The position numbers were made by a program, and so were the translations under genes. From Gallionella sp. (GTDB taxonomy: Bacteria; Pseudomonadota; Gammaproteobacteria; Burkholderiales; Gallionellaceae): a stretch of 5,135 bases of DNA. Positions 1 through 5,135 of this stretch are shown one piece after another; the stretch's first letter is position 1, and the number at the start of each line of letters is the position of its first letter. The notes beneath the pieces are model-generated. The model was not told the origin of the DNA. It searched no databases and saw only the letters and a list, made by a program, of their open reading frames with translations. The stretch lies in contig SCPW01000131.1 in NCBI GenBank assembly GCA_004298605.1, positions 1-5,135 of the forward strand, read 5' to 3'.

Positions 1-540
1 CAGCAGCGCGCCGCAGCCCTTCGCCACCGCCGCAATCGCCGCGATGTCGGAAATCTCGGTGAGCGGGTTGGACGGCGTTTCCAGAAAAAACAACCGGGTG
101 TCAGGGCGCACCGCCGCCTGCCATTCGGCCACATCGGTGGCGGAAACATAAGTCGTCTCCACGCCGAATTTTTTAAAAATATTGTTGAACATGTTGACCG
201 TCGCGCCGAACAGGCTGCGCGAAGCGACGATGTGGTCGCCCGCCTTGAGCAGCCCCATCACGCACGCCAATATCGCCGACATACCGGATGACGTGGCGAC
301 GCATTGCTCCGCGCCTTCCATCGCGGCGAGCCGCTCCTCGAACATCGTCACGGTCGGATTGGTGAAGCGCGAATAAATATTGCCCGGCTGTTCGCCGATA
401 AATCGCGCGGCGGCTTGTGCGGCACTTTCAAACACGAAGCTGGAAGTCATGAACAACGCTTCGCTGTGTTCGCCGAACTGGCTACGCACGATGCCGGCAT
501 GTACTGCCAGGGTTTCAGGTTGATAATTTTGTTCGCTCAT
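1..540 (-). CDS. metZ: O-succinylhomoserine sulfhydrylase, N-terminal part (runs off the left edge)
   Basis: PLP-dependent enzyme of the Cys/Met metabolism family. It makes homocysteine from O-succinylhomoserine and sulfide (direct sulfhydrylation) in the cytoplasm. I translated 180 codons from the ATG at 538-540 with no stop; the family is usually about 390-400 residues, so roughly the first half is present. Visible motifs are YSRFTNPT (residues 56-63, contacts PLP phosphate in this family), SSGMSA (84-89), SLFGAT (109-114) and ETPSNP (154-159). The N-terminal stretch QFGEHSEALFMTSSFVF (21-37) is typical of MetZ rather than MetB. The PLP-binding lysine lies beyond the edge. The start is supported by GAGG (complement 546-549) with a 5-nt spacer. 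It is the last gene of this run in the window, 82 bp after purF. MetZ versus another sulfhydrylase of the family is judged by recalled sequence similarity and context. Confidence 0.9.
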   Translation of the reverse strand, partial: MSEQNYQPETLAVHAGIVRSQFGEHSEALFMTSSFVFESAAQAAARFIGEQPGNIYSRFTNPTVTMFEERLAAMEGAEQCVATSSGMSAILACVMGLLKAGDHIVASRSLFGATVNMFNNIFKKFGVETTYVSATDVAEWQAAVRPDTRLFFLETPSNPLTEISDIAAIAAVAKGCGALL

Positions 541-578
541 TTTTTCCTCACCTCTTGAATCCAGATTACCCATCAGGC

Positions 579-605
579 GCATGTCGGGTTGAAACCCGAC
601 CTACA
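579..605. repeat. REP-like half-unit hairpin between purF and metZ
   Basis: This 27-bp unit contains a hairpin at 583-600: an 8-bp stem GTCGGGTT/AACCCGAC with a GA loop. It matches the right half of the 54-bp palindrome inside folC (4660-4686) at 25 of 27 positions. The two differences are paired in the stem (A-T became T-A), so the fold is kept. The flanks GCAT and CTACA are identical in both copies. Neither strand has a following T-run, so it does not look like an intrinsic terminator, although it sits where one could separate purF from metZ. The rest of the 82-bp gap (541-622) holds only the metZ ribosome-binding site. Confidence 0.8.
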
Positions 606-622
606 ATCCCGAATCCAGCCCC

Positions 623-2149
623 TCACATCGAAGTCACGCTCATCGCTAGATTCAGTTCCATCTGGTCATCATCGTCCGGCTTGCTGGCTTTCCCGCCGCC
701 GCGCCGCGCTTCGATTTCATCCAGATAGCACGATGTGATGTCGCCGGTGGTGTAGCTGCCGTCAAAACAGGAAGCATCAAAATCGGTGATGTCGGGGTTG
801 GCCTTGCGCACCGCCGCTTTGAGGTCATCCAAGTCCTGGTAGATCAGGCCATCCGCGCCGATTTCGTAGCAAATTTCTTCGTCGTTGCGCCCGGTGGCGA
901 TCAGTTCGGCGCGGCTGGGCATGTCGATGCCGTACACATTGGGGAAGCGCACCGGCGGGGCCGCGGAGGCGAAATAGACTTTCAGCGCGCCGGCATCGCG
1001 CGCCATCTGCACGATCTCGCGGCTGGTGGTACCGCGCACGATGGAGTCGTCCACCAGCAGCACGCTTTTGCCCTTGAATTCGACGCCGATGGCGTTCAGC
1101 TTCTGGCGCACCGATTTTTTGCGCATCGCCTGGCCGGGCATGATGAAGGTGCGGCCGATGTAGCGGTTTTTCACGAAGCCTTCGCGGAACGGGATATTGA
1201 GGCGGTTCGCCAGTTGCAACGCGCTGGGGCGGCTGGAATCGGGGATCGGGATGACAACATCAATCTTCACGCCATCCCAGATGCGCTTGAGTTTGTCGGC
1301 GAGGTATTCGCCCATATACAAACGCGCCTCGTACACCGACACGCCATCGATCACCGAATCCGGTCGCGCGAAATACACATACTCGAAAATACACGAATTC
1401 AGTTTGGCGCTATCGCTGCATTGCTGGCTGTGCAGTTTGGCGTTGAAGTCGATGAACACGGCTTCGCCGGGCGCGACATCGCGCAGGAATTTGAAGCCCA
1501 GCGTATCCAGCGCCACGCTTTCCGACGCAATCAGATATTCCGCCCCCTGCGCGGTTTCATTCACCCCGACCACCAGCGGGCGGATGCCGTGAATATCGCG
1601 GAACGCCAGCAGGCCGTAACCGGCAATCATCGCCACCACGGCATACGCGCCGCGACAGCGCCGATGCACGGCGGATACCGCGTCGAAGATGGTCGGCACA
1701 TCCAGGCGCAAACCTCTGGATCTGGCCTGCAATTCGTGCGCGAAAACATTCAGCAACACCTCCGAATCGGAGTTGGTGTTGACGTGGCGCAAATCATCCA
1801 CGAACAACTGTTTCTTCAATTCTTCGGTATTGGTCAGGTTGCCGTTGTGGCCGAGCACGATGCCGAACGGCGAATTCACATAAAACGGCTGCGCCTCGTT
1901 GTGATCCACCGCAGAACCGGCGGTCGGATAACGCACATGCGCGATCCCCGCGTTGCCGGTCAGCGCGCGCATATTGCGGGTGCGGAACACGTCGCGCACC
2001 AGCCCGTTGCCTTTGTGCAGGTGAAAAGTGCGCCCGTCCAGCGTGGCGATACCTGCGGCATCCTGACCGCGATGCTGCAAAACTTGCAGACCGTCATACA
2101 ACAACTGGTTGGCCGGGGTATGCGAAACGACTCCGAGAATGCCACACAT
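623..2149 (-). CDS. purF: Amidophosphoribosyltransferase (glutamine PRPP amidotransferase)
   Basis: Catalyses the committed step of purine synthesis: PRPP plus glutamine gives 5-phosphoribosylamine, in the cytoplasm. At 508 residues it is close to E. coli PurF (about 505). The N-terminal class II glutaminase domain starts MCGILGVV with Cys2 as the nucleophile and no propeptide. It also has HRGQD (26-30), HVRYPTAGS (71-79), GHNGNL (100-105) and NSDSE (126-130). The C-terminal phosphoribosyltransferase domain has [11 protein letters not shown] (255-265) and the PRPP loop [13 protein letters not shown] (363-375). The 4Fe-4S cysteines of the Bacillus type appear incomplete (Asn404 where that form has Cys), so I infer the cluster-free E. 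coli type. The start is supported by AGGA (complement 2158-2161) with an 8-nt spacer. It lies 17 bp after cvpA and is probably cotranscribed. The tail after about residue 480 is polar and acidic (PDDDD) and probably disordered. Confidence 0.97.
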   Translation of the reverse strand: MCGILGVVSHTPANQLLYDGLQVLQHRGQDAAGIATLDGRTFHLHKGNGLVRDVFRTRNMRALTGNAGIAHVRYPTAGSAVDHNEAQPFYVNSPFGIVLGHNGNLTNTEELKKQLFVDDLRHVNTNSDSEVLLNVFAHELQARSRGLRLDVPTIFDAVSAVHRRCRGAYAVVAMIAGYGLLAFRDIHGIRPLVVGVNETAQGAEYLIASESVALDTLGFKFLRDVAPGEAVFIDFNAKLHSQQCSDSAKLNSCIFEYVYFARPDSVIDGVSVYEARLYMGEYLADKLKRIWDGVKIDVVIPIPDSSRPSALQLANRLNIPFREGFVKNRYIGRTFIMPGQAMRKKSVRQKLNAIGVEFKGKSVLLVDDSIVRGTTSREIVQMARDAGALKVYFASAAPPVRFPNVYGIDMPSRAELIATGRNDEEICYEIGADGLIYQDLDDLKAAVRKANPDITDFDASCFDGSYTTGDITSCYLDEIEARRGGGKASKPDDDDQMELNLAMSVTSM

Positions 2150-2166
2150 GGTTTTTATCCTGATAG

Positions 2167-2661
2167 TTAACTACGAATTCCGTAATGGATGCGGCGCGCG
2201 ATGTTGTCCGGCAGCCACGCTTTGGTCAGCAAGGCGGCATCTTCCGCCGGTTTGCTCATCTGCGCGGTGCGCCAGAACGGCTGTTTTGGAATATCCGTCA
2301 ATCCGGCCAGCCACACTACCGCGAGTATCACCAGCCCGCCGCGCAATATCCCGAACAACCCGCCCAACACGCGATCCAGCCAGCCCAGCCCGATCGCTTT
2401 CGCCAGTTTGGAGAACAGCCACACCAGCACGCTCCAGGCGATCAGTGCGGCGATAAACACCAGCACATAGGCCACAGTGATCCGCAATGTTTCTTGCTCC
2501 ATCGGCACAAATGGCGCAACGTCATTGGCAAACAATCTGCTCAACACAAACGCGATCGGCCAGCCCAGCAGCGACAACACCTCATAGACCAAGCCACGCC
2601 ACAAACCGAGCAACAACGAAACCAGCACTATCGCGATAACGGCAAAATCAAAGCCGGTCAT
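2167..2661 (-). CDS. cvpA: CvpA family inner-membrane protein
   Basis: Small integral membrane protein of the CvpA/colicin V production family, 164 residues, close to the usual 160-180. About four hydrophobic segments are visible, near residues 4-20, 24-44, 62-84 and 98-120. Family signatures are [16 protein letters not shown] (19-34) and [17 protein letters not shown] (92-108). In E. coli the gene was found through colicin V production; its molecular function is not settled, and links to envelope stress and purine-related phenotypes are reported. The start codon overlaps the stop of the upstream SPOR gene as ATGA (2658-2661), which suggests translational coupling. AGGTG lies a few bases upstream as a modest ribosome-binding site. 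It is followed 17 bp later by purF, the conserved cvpA-purF pair. Confidence 0.93.
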   Translation of the reverse strand: MTGFDFAVIAIVLVSLLLGLWRGLVYEVLSLLGWPIAFVLSRLFANDVAPFVPMEQETLRITVAYVLVFIAALIAWSVLVWLFSKLAKAIGLGWLDRVLGGLFGILRGGLVILAVVWLAGLTDIPKQPFWRTAQMSKPAEDAALLTKAWLPDNIARRIHYGIRS

Positions 2662-3320
2662 TGAACACCTATTACCACCGAATGAACGCCATGTTTTTCC
2701 AGCAACTGGCGCACCTTTTCCGCTTTTTCGCGCTCGGTGTAGGGACCCACTCGCACGCGAATTTTGTCGCCCGATTTTTCGGTATAAACTTTAAAGCCCC
2801 ATTTTTTCAGCTTGTCCGCTTCCTGCTTCGCGGTATTGTGGTTGGAGTATGCGCCGACCTGCGTGACGTAGTGTTCGGCGCTGGCCGGTTTGTCCGCGCT
2901 CTCGGGTTCCGCACCTTTAGGCTCTACAGCCTTGGGTTCCGGCGGTGTATTCACGGCAGATTGAGCCTGAATTTCCGTTCCGGGTTTGCTTGCTTCGACC
3001 GGCTCTTTGCCGGATGCTTCGACCGGCTTAACTGTGTCGGCTTGCGCCACGGCAGACTGAACCGGGGCAACCGCGACCGTGGAGACGGCCAGCGGCAACG
3101 CCTCCGCCACTTCTGAAACGGCCTGACCCGGAACAAACTCGCCGACTTTGTCGGGCGCGGGAATACGCAGATCGATATCCTGCCCGGTAGGCTTGGGTTG
3201 GCTATCCAGCACCATCGGCAATATCACCACCACCGCCAGCGTGAGCGCAATCGCGCCGATCAACCGGCGGCGCGCTTTGCGCCTGAGATTCGACTCCTCG
3301 TCTGTCAACTGTTTCGCCAT
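2658..3320 (-). CDS. dedD: SPOR-domain membrane protein, DedD-like
   Basis: Bitopic inner-membrane protein of 220 residues. It has a short basic cytoplasmic N-terminus (RRKARRRL, 13-20), one transmembrane helix at about 21-38, and a low-complexity Pro/Ala/Glu/Lys linker (about 40-147) in the periplasm. The C-terminal SPOR domain (about 149-220) contains QVGAYSN (154-160) and IRVRVGPY (187-194). SPOR domains bind denuded septal peptidoglycan glycans, and E. coli DedD contributes to constriction during division. The domain layout and the position between folC and cvpA both match dedD. The linker has a short internal duplication (see 2991-3028). The ATG is preceded by AGAGG (complement 3332-3336) at an 11-nt spacer, and by GGAAG, which is too close to be ideal. 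The AGAGG lies within the repeat element filling the upstream gap. Confidence 0.9.
   Translation of the reverse strand: MAKQLTDEESNLRRKARRRLIGAIALTLAVVVILPMVLDSQPKPTGQDIDLRIPAPDKVGEFVPGQAVSEVAEALPLAVSTVAVAPVQSAVAQADTVKPVEASGKEPVEASKPGTEIQAQSAVNTPPEPKAVEPKGAEPESADKPASAEHYVTQVGAYSNHNTAKQEADKLKKWGFKVYTEKSGDKIRVRVGPYTEREKAEKVRQLLEKHGVHSVVIGVQ
2991..3028. repeat. Tandem duplication in the dedD linker
   Basis: The 14-mer TGCTTCGACCGGCT occurs at 2991-3004 and again at 3015-3028, a spacing of 24 bp (8 codons). On the coding strand this gives two near-identical linker units, KPVEASG and EPVEASK. It fits repeat-driven length drift in a disordered periplasmic spacer and has no evident separate function. 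Confidence 0.7.
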
Positions 3321-3324
3321 GCTT

Positions 3325-3482
3325 CCGGGAACCTCTATAAATCCATTTTTCGGGCGAATCGCGGCGTCGCGTGCTCGCTCACTCCTCGCCTATCCATCCG
3401 ATATGTCTCGTCGTTCGCTGCGCGGCTCCTTGCGCTTCATCCCGAAAAACGGATTTCCAGAGGCTCCCTCCCGGGAACCTCT
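3325..3482. repeat. Intergenic inverted-repeat element (MITE/REP-like) between folC and dedD
   Basis: It fills most of the 171-bp gap 3321-3491. The arms 3327-3354 and 3441-3468 are inverted copies matching at 24 of 28 positions, around an 86-nt GC-rich centre. CCGGGAACCTCT occurs in direct orientation at both ends (3325-3336 and 3471-3482). The right end also forms its own hairpin at 3459-3482, a 10-bp stem with one mismatch and a TCCC loop. No transposase or credible ORF is inside; the reading frames crossing it are shadows. Likely a non-autonomous repeat. No T-run follows either hairpin as expected for an intrinsic terminator. I could not identify a promoter for dedD here. Confidence 0.75.
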
Positions 3483-3491
3483 GAACTTTTT

Positions 3492-5012
3492 CTACCAAAC
3501 CCGCAACGCTCTCGAGGCCATCACTTCCGCCACGGTATAAAACGATCCAAAGGCCGCGATTCTATCATTTTCGCCTGCCGCGTTATAGGCATAACTCGAC
3601 GCTTCCGCGATGTTTTTGAAGGCCAGAACCTCGCCGCGCACCCCGCTCTGCCGCAATACTTGCGCCAGCTCATCGGTGGTCGCACCGCGCGGCGCGGCGA
3701 TACCAGCCACCAGCCAGGTGTCGATGTGCGGGTCGAGTGCGGCAACCACGCCCGCCATGTCCTTATCCTTGAGCATGGCGAACACCGCCCAAGTATGCGG
3801 GCACGGCGGCAAGCTGGCCAGATTCTGTGCCAGCGAACGCGCCGCATGAGGGTTGTGCGCCACATCCAGAATCAGCGCAGGTTTGCCCGGCACAAACTGG
3901 AAACGCCCCGCCAGTTGCACTTCGACCAACCCGCGCCGCACCGCTTCCATGCTCACCGGCAAACGGTCTTTCAACGCATCCAGCGCCGCCAGTGCCGCGC
4001 TGGCGTTGTGCAACTGGAATGCACCGCGCAAGGCGGGGTAAGGCAGCGCGTTGCGCGCACCGCTATGCCCGTGATAATTCCACTGTTTCAATTCCCTCTC
4101 CCGCAGGCGGGAGAGGGTTAGGGTGAGGGATTGTGCAATGGAAATAGTGTGCGCTCCATCACCACCACCCTCACTTGCAGTGCGCGTTCCGGCTGGCAGG
4201 CCGGAACCGCTCGGCGGGCGCAGAGCATGCTCTGCGAATTCCCCGCCTCGCCCCCCATCCCCCCCCCCGCCTGCGGGAGAGGGAAGCAAACCTTCCGCAA
4301 AACTGAACTCATTTCCGATACACCACAACTCCGCTCCAATCTGTCGCGCCTGTGTGAGTATCGCCTGCGGCACATCCCTATCCGCGCAAACCGCCACTTT
4401 GTCGGCCCGAAAAATCCCTGCCTTCTCGAAGGCGATCTGTTCGCGCGTATCGCCCAGATAATCGGTGTGGTCGATGTCCACGCTGGCCACCACCGCGCAA
4501 TCGGCATCAAACACATTCACCGCATCCAGCCTGCCGCCCAGCCCCACTTCGAGTATCGCAACATCCACCTTGTGCTCGATGAAACACTGCATCGCAGCAA
4601 GCGTGCCAAACTCGAAATAGGTAAGCGGAATTTGTAGGTCGGGATTCATCCCGACATGCGCATGTCGGGATGAATCCCGACCTACACCACACCGCGCCCG
4701 CTCAATCTTCTCAAACGAAGCGCACAACTCCGCATCGCTGGCCTGTTGTTTGGCGATGCGCACCCGCTCGTTGTAACGCAGCAGATGCGGCGAGGTGTAA
4801 CAGCCGACGCGGTATCCGGCGGCGTGCAAAATACTTTCCAGCATCGCGCACACCGAGCCTTTGCCGTTGGTGCCGCCAACCACGATGACCGGAAAATCAG
4901 GGTTGAGATCGAGCCGCTGTTTGACTTGCGCCACGCGCTCCAGACCGAGCGCGATGGTTTTGGGGTGCAGGGATTCGAGGTAGGTTAGCCAGTCGGCCAA
5001 AGTTGAAGGCAT
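3492..5012 (-). CDS. folC: Bifunctional dihydrofolate synthase / folylpolyglutamate synthase with two repeat-derived insertions
   Basis: Cytoplasmic Mur-ligase-type ATPase. It adds glutamate to dihydropteroate, giving dihydrofolate, and extends the polyglutamate tail of folates. I place the start at the ATG 5010-5012 (506 residues, MPSTLADW); the TTG at 5016-5018 would add two residues. Neither has a clear Shine-Dalgarno. Motifs numbered from the ATG: P-loop GGTNGKGS (46-53), SPHLLRYNERVRI (74-86), LTYFEFGTLAA (130-140), LEVGLGGRLDAVN (154-166), DHTDYLG (181-187), EKAGIF (196-201, Lys197 being the probable carbamylated lysine), DVAHNP (383-388) and GSFYTV (489-494). The family is usually 420-435 residues. 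The excess is residues about 110-127 (palindrome) and about 241-308 (terminal-inverted-repeat element); removing both leaves about 420. Both sites fall between conserved blocks, and every motif remains in frame. Probably functional, because folC is normally essential. Confidence 0.93.
   Translation of the reverse strand: MPSTLADWLTYLESLHPKTIALGLERVAQVKQRLDLNPDFPVIVVGGTNGKGSVCAMLESILHAAGYRVGCYTSPHLLRYNERVRIAKQQASDAELCASFEKIERARCGVGRDSSRHAHVGMNPDLQIPLTYFEFGTLAAMQCFIEHKVDVAILEVGLGGRLDAVNVFDADCAVVASVDIDHTDYLGDTREQIAFEKAGIFRADKVAVCADRDVPQAILTQARQIGAELWCIGNEFSFAEGLLPSPAGGGGDGGRGGEFAEHALRPPSGSGLPAGTRTASEGGGDGAHTISIAQSLTLTLSRLRERELKQWNYHGHSGARNALPYPALRGAFQLHNASAALAALDALKDRLPVSMEAVRRGLVEVQLAGRFQFVPGKPALILDVAHNPHAARSLAQNLASLPPCPHTWAVFAMLKDKDMAGVVAALDPHIDTWLVAGIAAPRGATTDELAQVLRQSGVRGEVLAFKNIAEASSYAYNAAGENDRIAAFGSFYTVAEVMASRALRVW
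4092..4285. repeat. Repeat element with 20-bp terminal inverted repeats, inserted in folC
   Basis: The ends 4092-4111 and 4266-4285 are perfect 20-bp inverted copies. The left end forms an 11-bp hairpin (4094-4117, CCCTCTCCCGC with an AG loop) followed by TTAGGGTGAGGG. The right end is a decayed version of the same hairpin. Internal palindromes are 4186-4207 (GTTCCGGC/GCCGGAAC, 6-nt loop) and 4221-4234 (CAGAGCATGCTCTG). On the folC strand it is read as a Gly/Ser/Pro-rich segment beginning PSPAGGGG and ending SLTLTLSRLRERE. I recall such peptides as typical translations of a common proteobacterial repeat. At 194 bp it is not a multiple of three, so flanking bases or later indels must restore the frame. 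I see no transposase. Confidence 0.85.
4259..4268. repeat. Homopolymer of ten C (G10 on the folC coding strand)
   Basis: Ten consecutive C within the right end of the repeat element, read as glycine codons (residues about 248-251 of FolC), with a further six C at 4251-4256. Compared with the intact hairpin arm CCCTCTCCCGC at the other end, the run arose through two T-to-C changes (4263 and 4265). These keep G-U pairing in the folC transcript. A tract of this length is prone to slippage and to sequencing length errors; a change of one base would shift folC out of frame. Confidence 0.8.
4633..4686. repeat. Perfect 54-bp palindrome inserted in folC (REP-like double unit)
   Basis: Two 27-bp arms are exact reverse complements with no spacer. 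Each arm also forms its own hairpin (8-bp stem GTCGGGAT/ATCCCGAC, 2-nt loop), so the whole can form a cruciform or two stem-loops in RNA. Its length is exactly 18 codons, read on the minus strand as VGRDSSRHAHVGMNPDLQ. Excising it restores the reading ARCGIPLTYFEF, which matches the usual family sequence before the LTYFEF block. A single diverged half-unit lies at 579-605. Confidence 0.92.
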
Positions 5013-5028
5013 GTACAAATTTAATTTT

Positions 5029-5101
5029 GTAGGGTGGGCATGGTTTCATCTGCCCACGCGGTGTGGTAATCAGCGTGGGCACAAAGGTGTGCCCACCCTA
5101 C
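5029..5101. repeat. Bipartite inverted repeat (REP/BIME-like) between folC and the upstream gene
   Basis: The outer arms are perfect 12-bp inverted copies, GTAGGGTGGGCA (5029-5040) and TGCCCACCCTAC (5090-5101). The inner arms are perfect 9-bp copies, TGCCCACGC (5051-5059) and GCGTGGGCA (5073-5081). Each half alone also folds through GTGGGCA/TGCCCAC, so both a long foldback and a two-hairpin form are possible. The element fills the gap upstream of folC apart from an AT-rich stretch (5013-5028), and it overlaps the stop codon of the upstream gene. No T-run follows that would mark an intrinsic terminator. Confidence 0.85.
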
Positions 5102-5135
5102 GCCGCCTCGATCTCCGCCACCGCCGCCTGCTTGG
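5098..5135 (-). CDS. C-terminal end of the upstream gene (accD expected by synteny)
   Basis: Only the last eleven complete codons and the TAG stop (5098-5100) are in the window. They read KQAAVAEIEAA, a helix-like Ala/Glu-rich tail. The sequence is too short to identify the protein. In E. coli and many beta- and gammaproteobacteria the gene just before folC is accD, the acetyl-CoA carboxylase carboxyltransferase beta subunit, and the rest of this cluster follows that order, so accD is the best guess. The stop codon is formed by the terminal bases of the inverted repeat, so the natural C-terminus may have been altered by the repeat. Confidence 0.5.
   Translation of the reverse strand, partial: KQAAVAEIEAA

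Noticed and set aside
579..605. Intrinsic terminator between purF and metZ
   Set aside because: There is a stable hairpin, but no T-run follows on either strand, and the unit is a copy of a repeat that also occurs inside folC.
1214..2170. Long plus-strand open frame (318 codons) opposite purF
   Set aside because: It lies wholly antisense to a convincing purF, shows no recognisable domain and has His/Arg/Gln-rich composition typical of a GC-rich shadow frame.
3355..3440. Small RNA or riboswitch in the centre of the folC-dedD element
   Set aside because: I recognise no known aptamer or conserved RNA motif; the centre looks like the body of a non-autonomous repeat.
3459..3482. Terminator after folC
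   Set aside because: The hairpin is part of the repeat element and is not directly followed by a T-run on the transcript strand; the T5 further on lies in the element's arm.
3148..3540. Plus-strand 130-codon frame over the folC-dedD gap
   Set aside because: Most of the frame is antisense dedD and the translated repeat element. Such repeats often produce spurious hypothetical proteins.
3198..4121. Plus-strand open frame (307 codons) across dedD, the intergenic repeat and folC
   Set aside because: It crosses two real minus-strand genes and a repeat, has no domain, and its composition is that of an antisense frame.
4092..4686. folC as a pseudogene
   Set aside because: Despite two insertions the frame is continuous and all motifs from the P-loop to GSFYTV are present, so I keep it as an intact gene.
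4092..4686. CRISPR array or tandem-repeat locus
   Set aside because: The repeats belong to different families and are inverted, without regularly spaced direct repeats.

Overview
The window looks like a piece of a GC-rich betaproteobacterial chromosome, most likely of the Nitrosomonadales/Gallionellaceae type. This is inferred from protein character, gene order and the density of short palindromic repeats; no database search was possible. All genes lie on the minus strand. In transcription order (right to left) they are: the last codons of an unidentified upstream gene (accD by synteny), folC, a dedD-like SPOR-domain gene, cvpA, purF, and the 5' part of metZ, which runs off the left edge. The order accD-folC-dedD-cvpA-purF is shared with Escherichia coli, and metZ after purF is familiar from Pseudomonas and betaproteobacteria.

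Right end (5098-5135): eleven codons of the upstream gene, whose stop codon lies inside a bipartite inverted repeat (5029-5101). Next (3492-5012): folC, bifunctional dihydrofolate/folylpolyglutamate synthase, about 85 residues longer than usual. The excess is explained by two repeat elements read through in frame: an exact 54-bp palindrome (4633-4686) and a roughly 194-bp element with perfect 20-bp terminal inverted repeats (4092-4285) that carries a run of ten G on the coding strand. Next (3321-3491): an intergenic space filled by a third repeat type, a long imperfect inverted repeat that reaches the ribosome-binding region of dedD. Then dedD and cvpA overlap by 4 bp, purF follows 17 bp later, and metZ starts 82 bp after purF. 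That last gap holds one half-unit of the same repeat family as the 54-bp palindrome, with a compensatory base-pair change.

The genes are housekeeping: folate polyglutamylation (folC), a septal-ring SPOR protein (dedD), an inner-membrane protein (cvpA), the committed step of purine synthesis (purF) and direct sulfhydrylation for methionine synthesis (metZ). Folate and purine synthesis are metabolically linked through one-carbon units. No new multi-gene system is visible. The unusual content is the invasion of this conserved operon by four distinct families of small palindromic repeats, two of which have become coding sequence inside folC.
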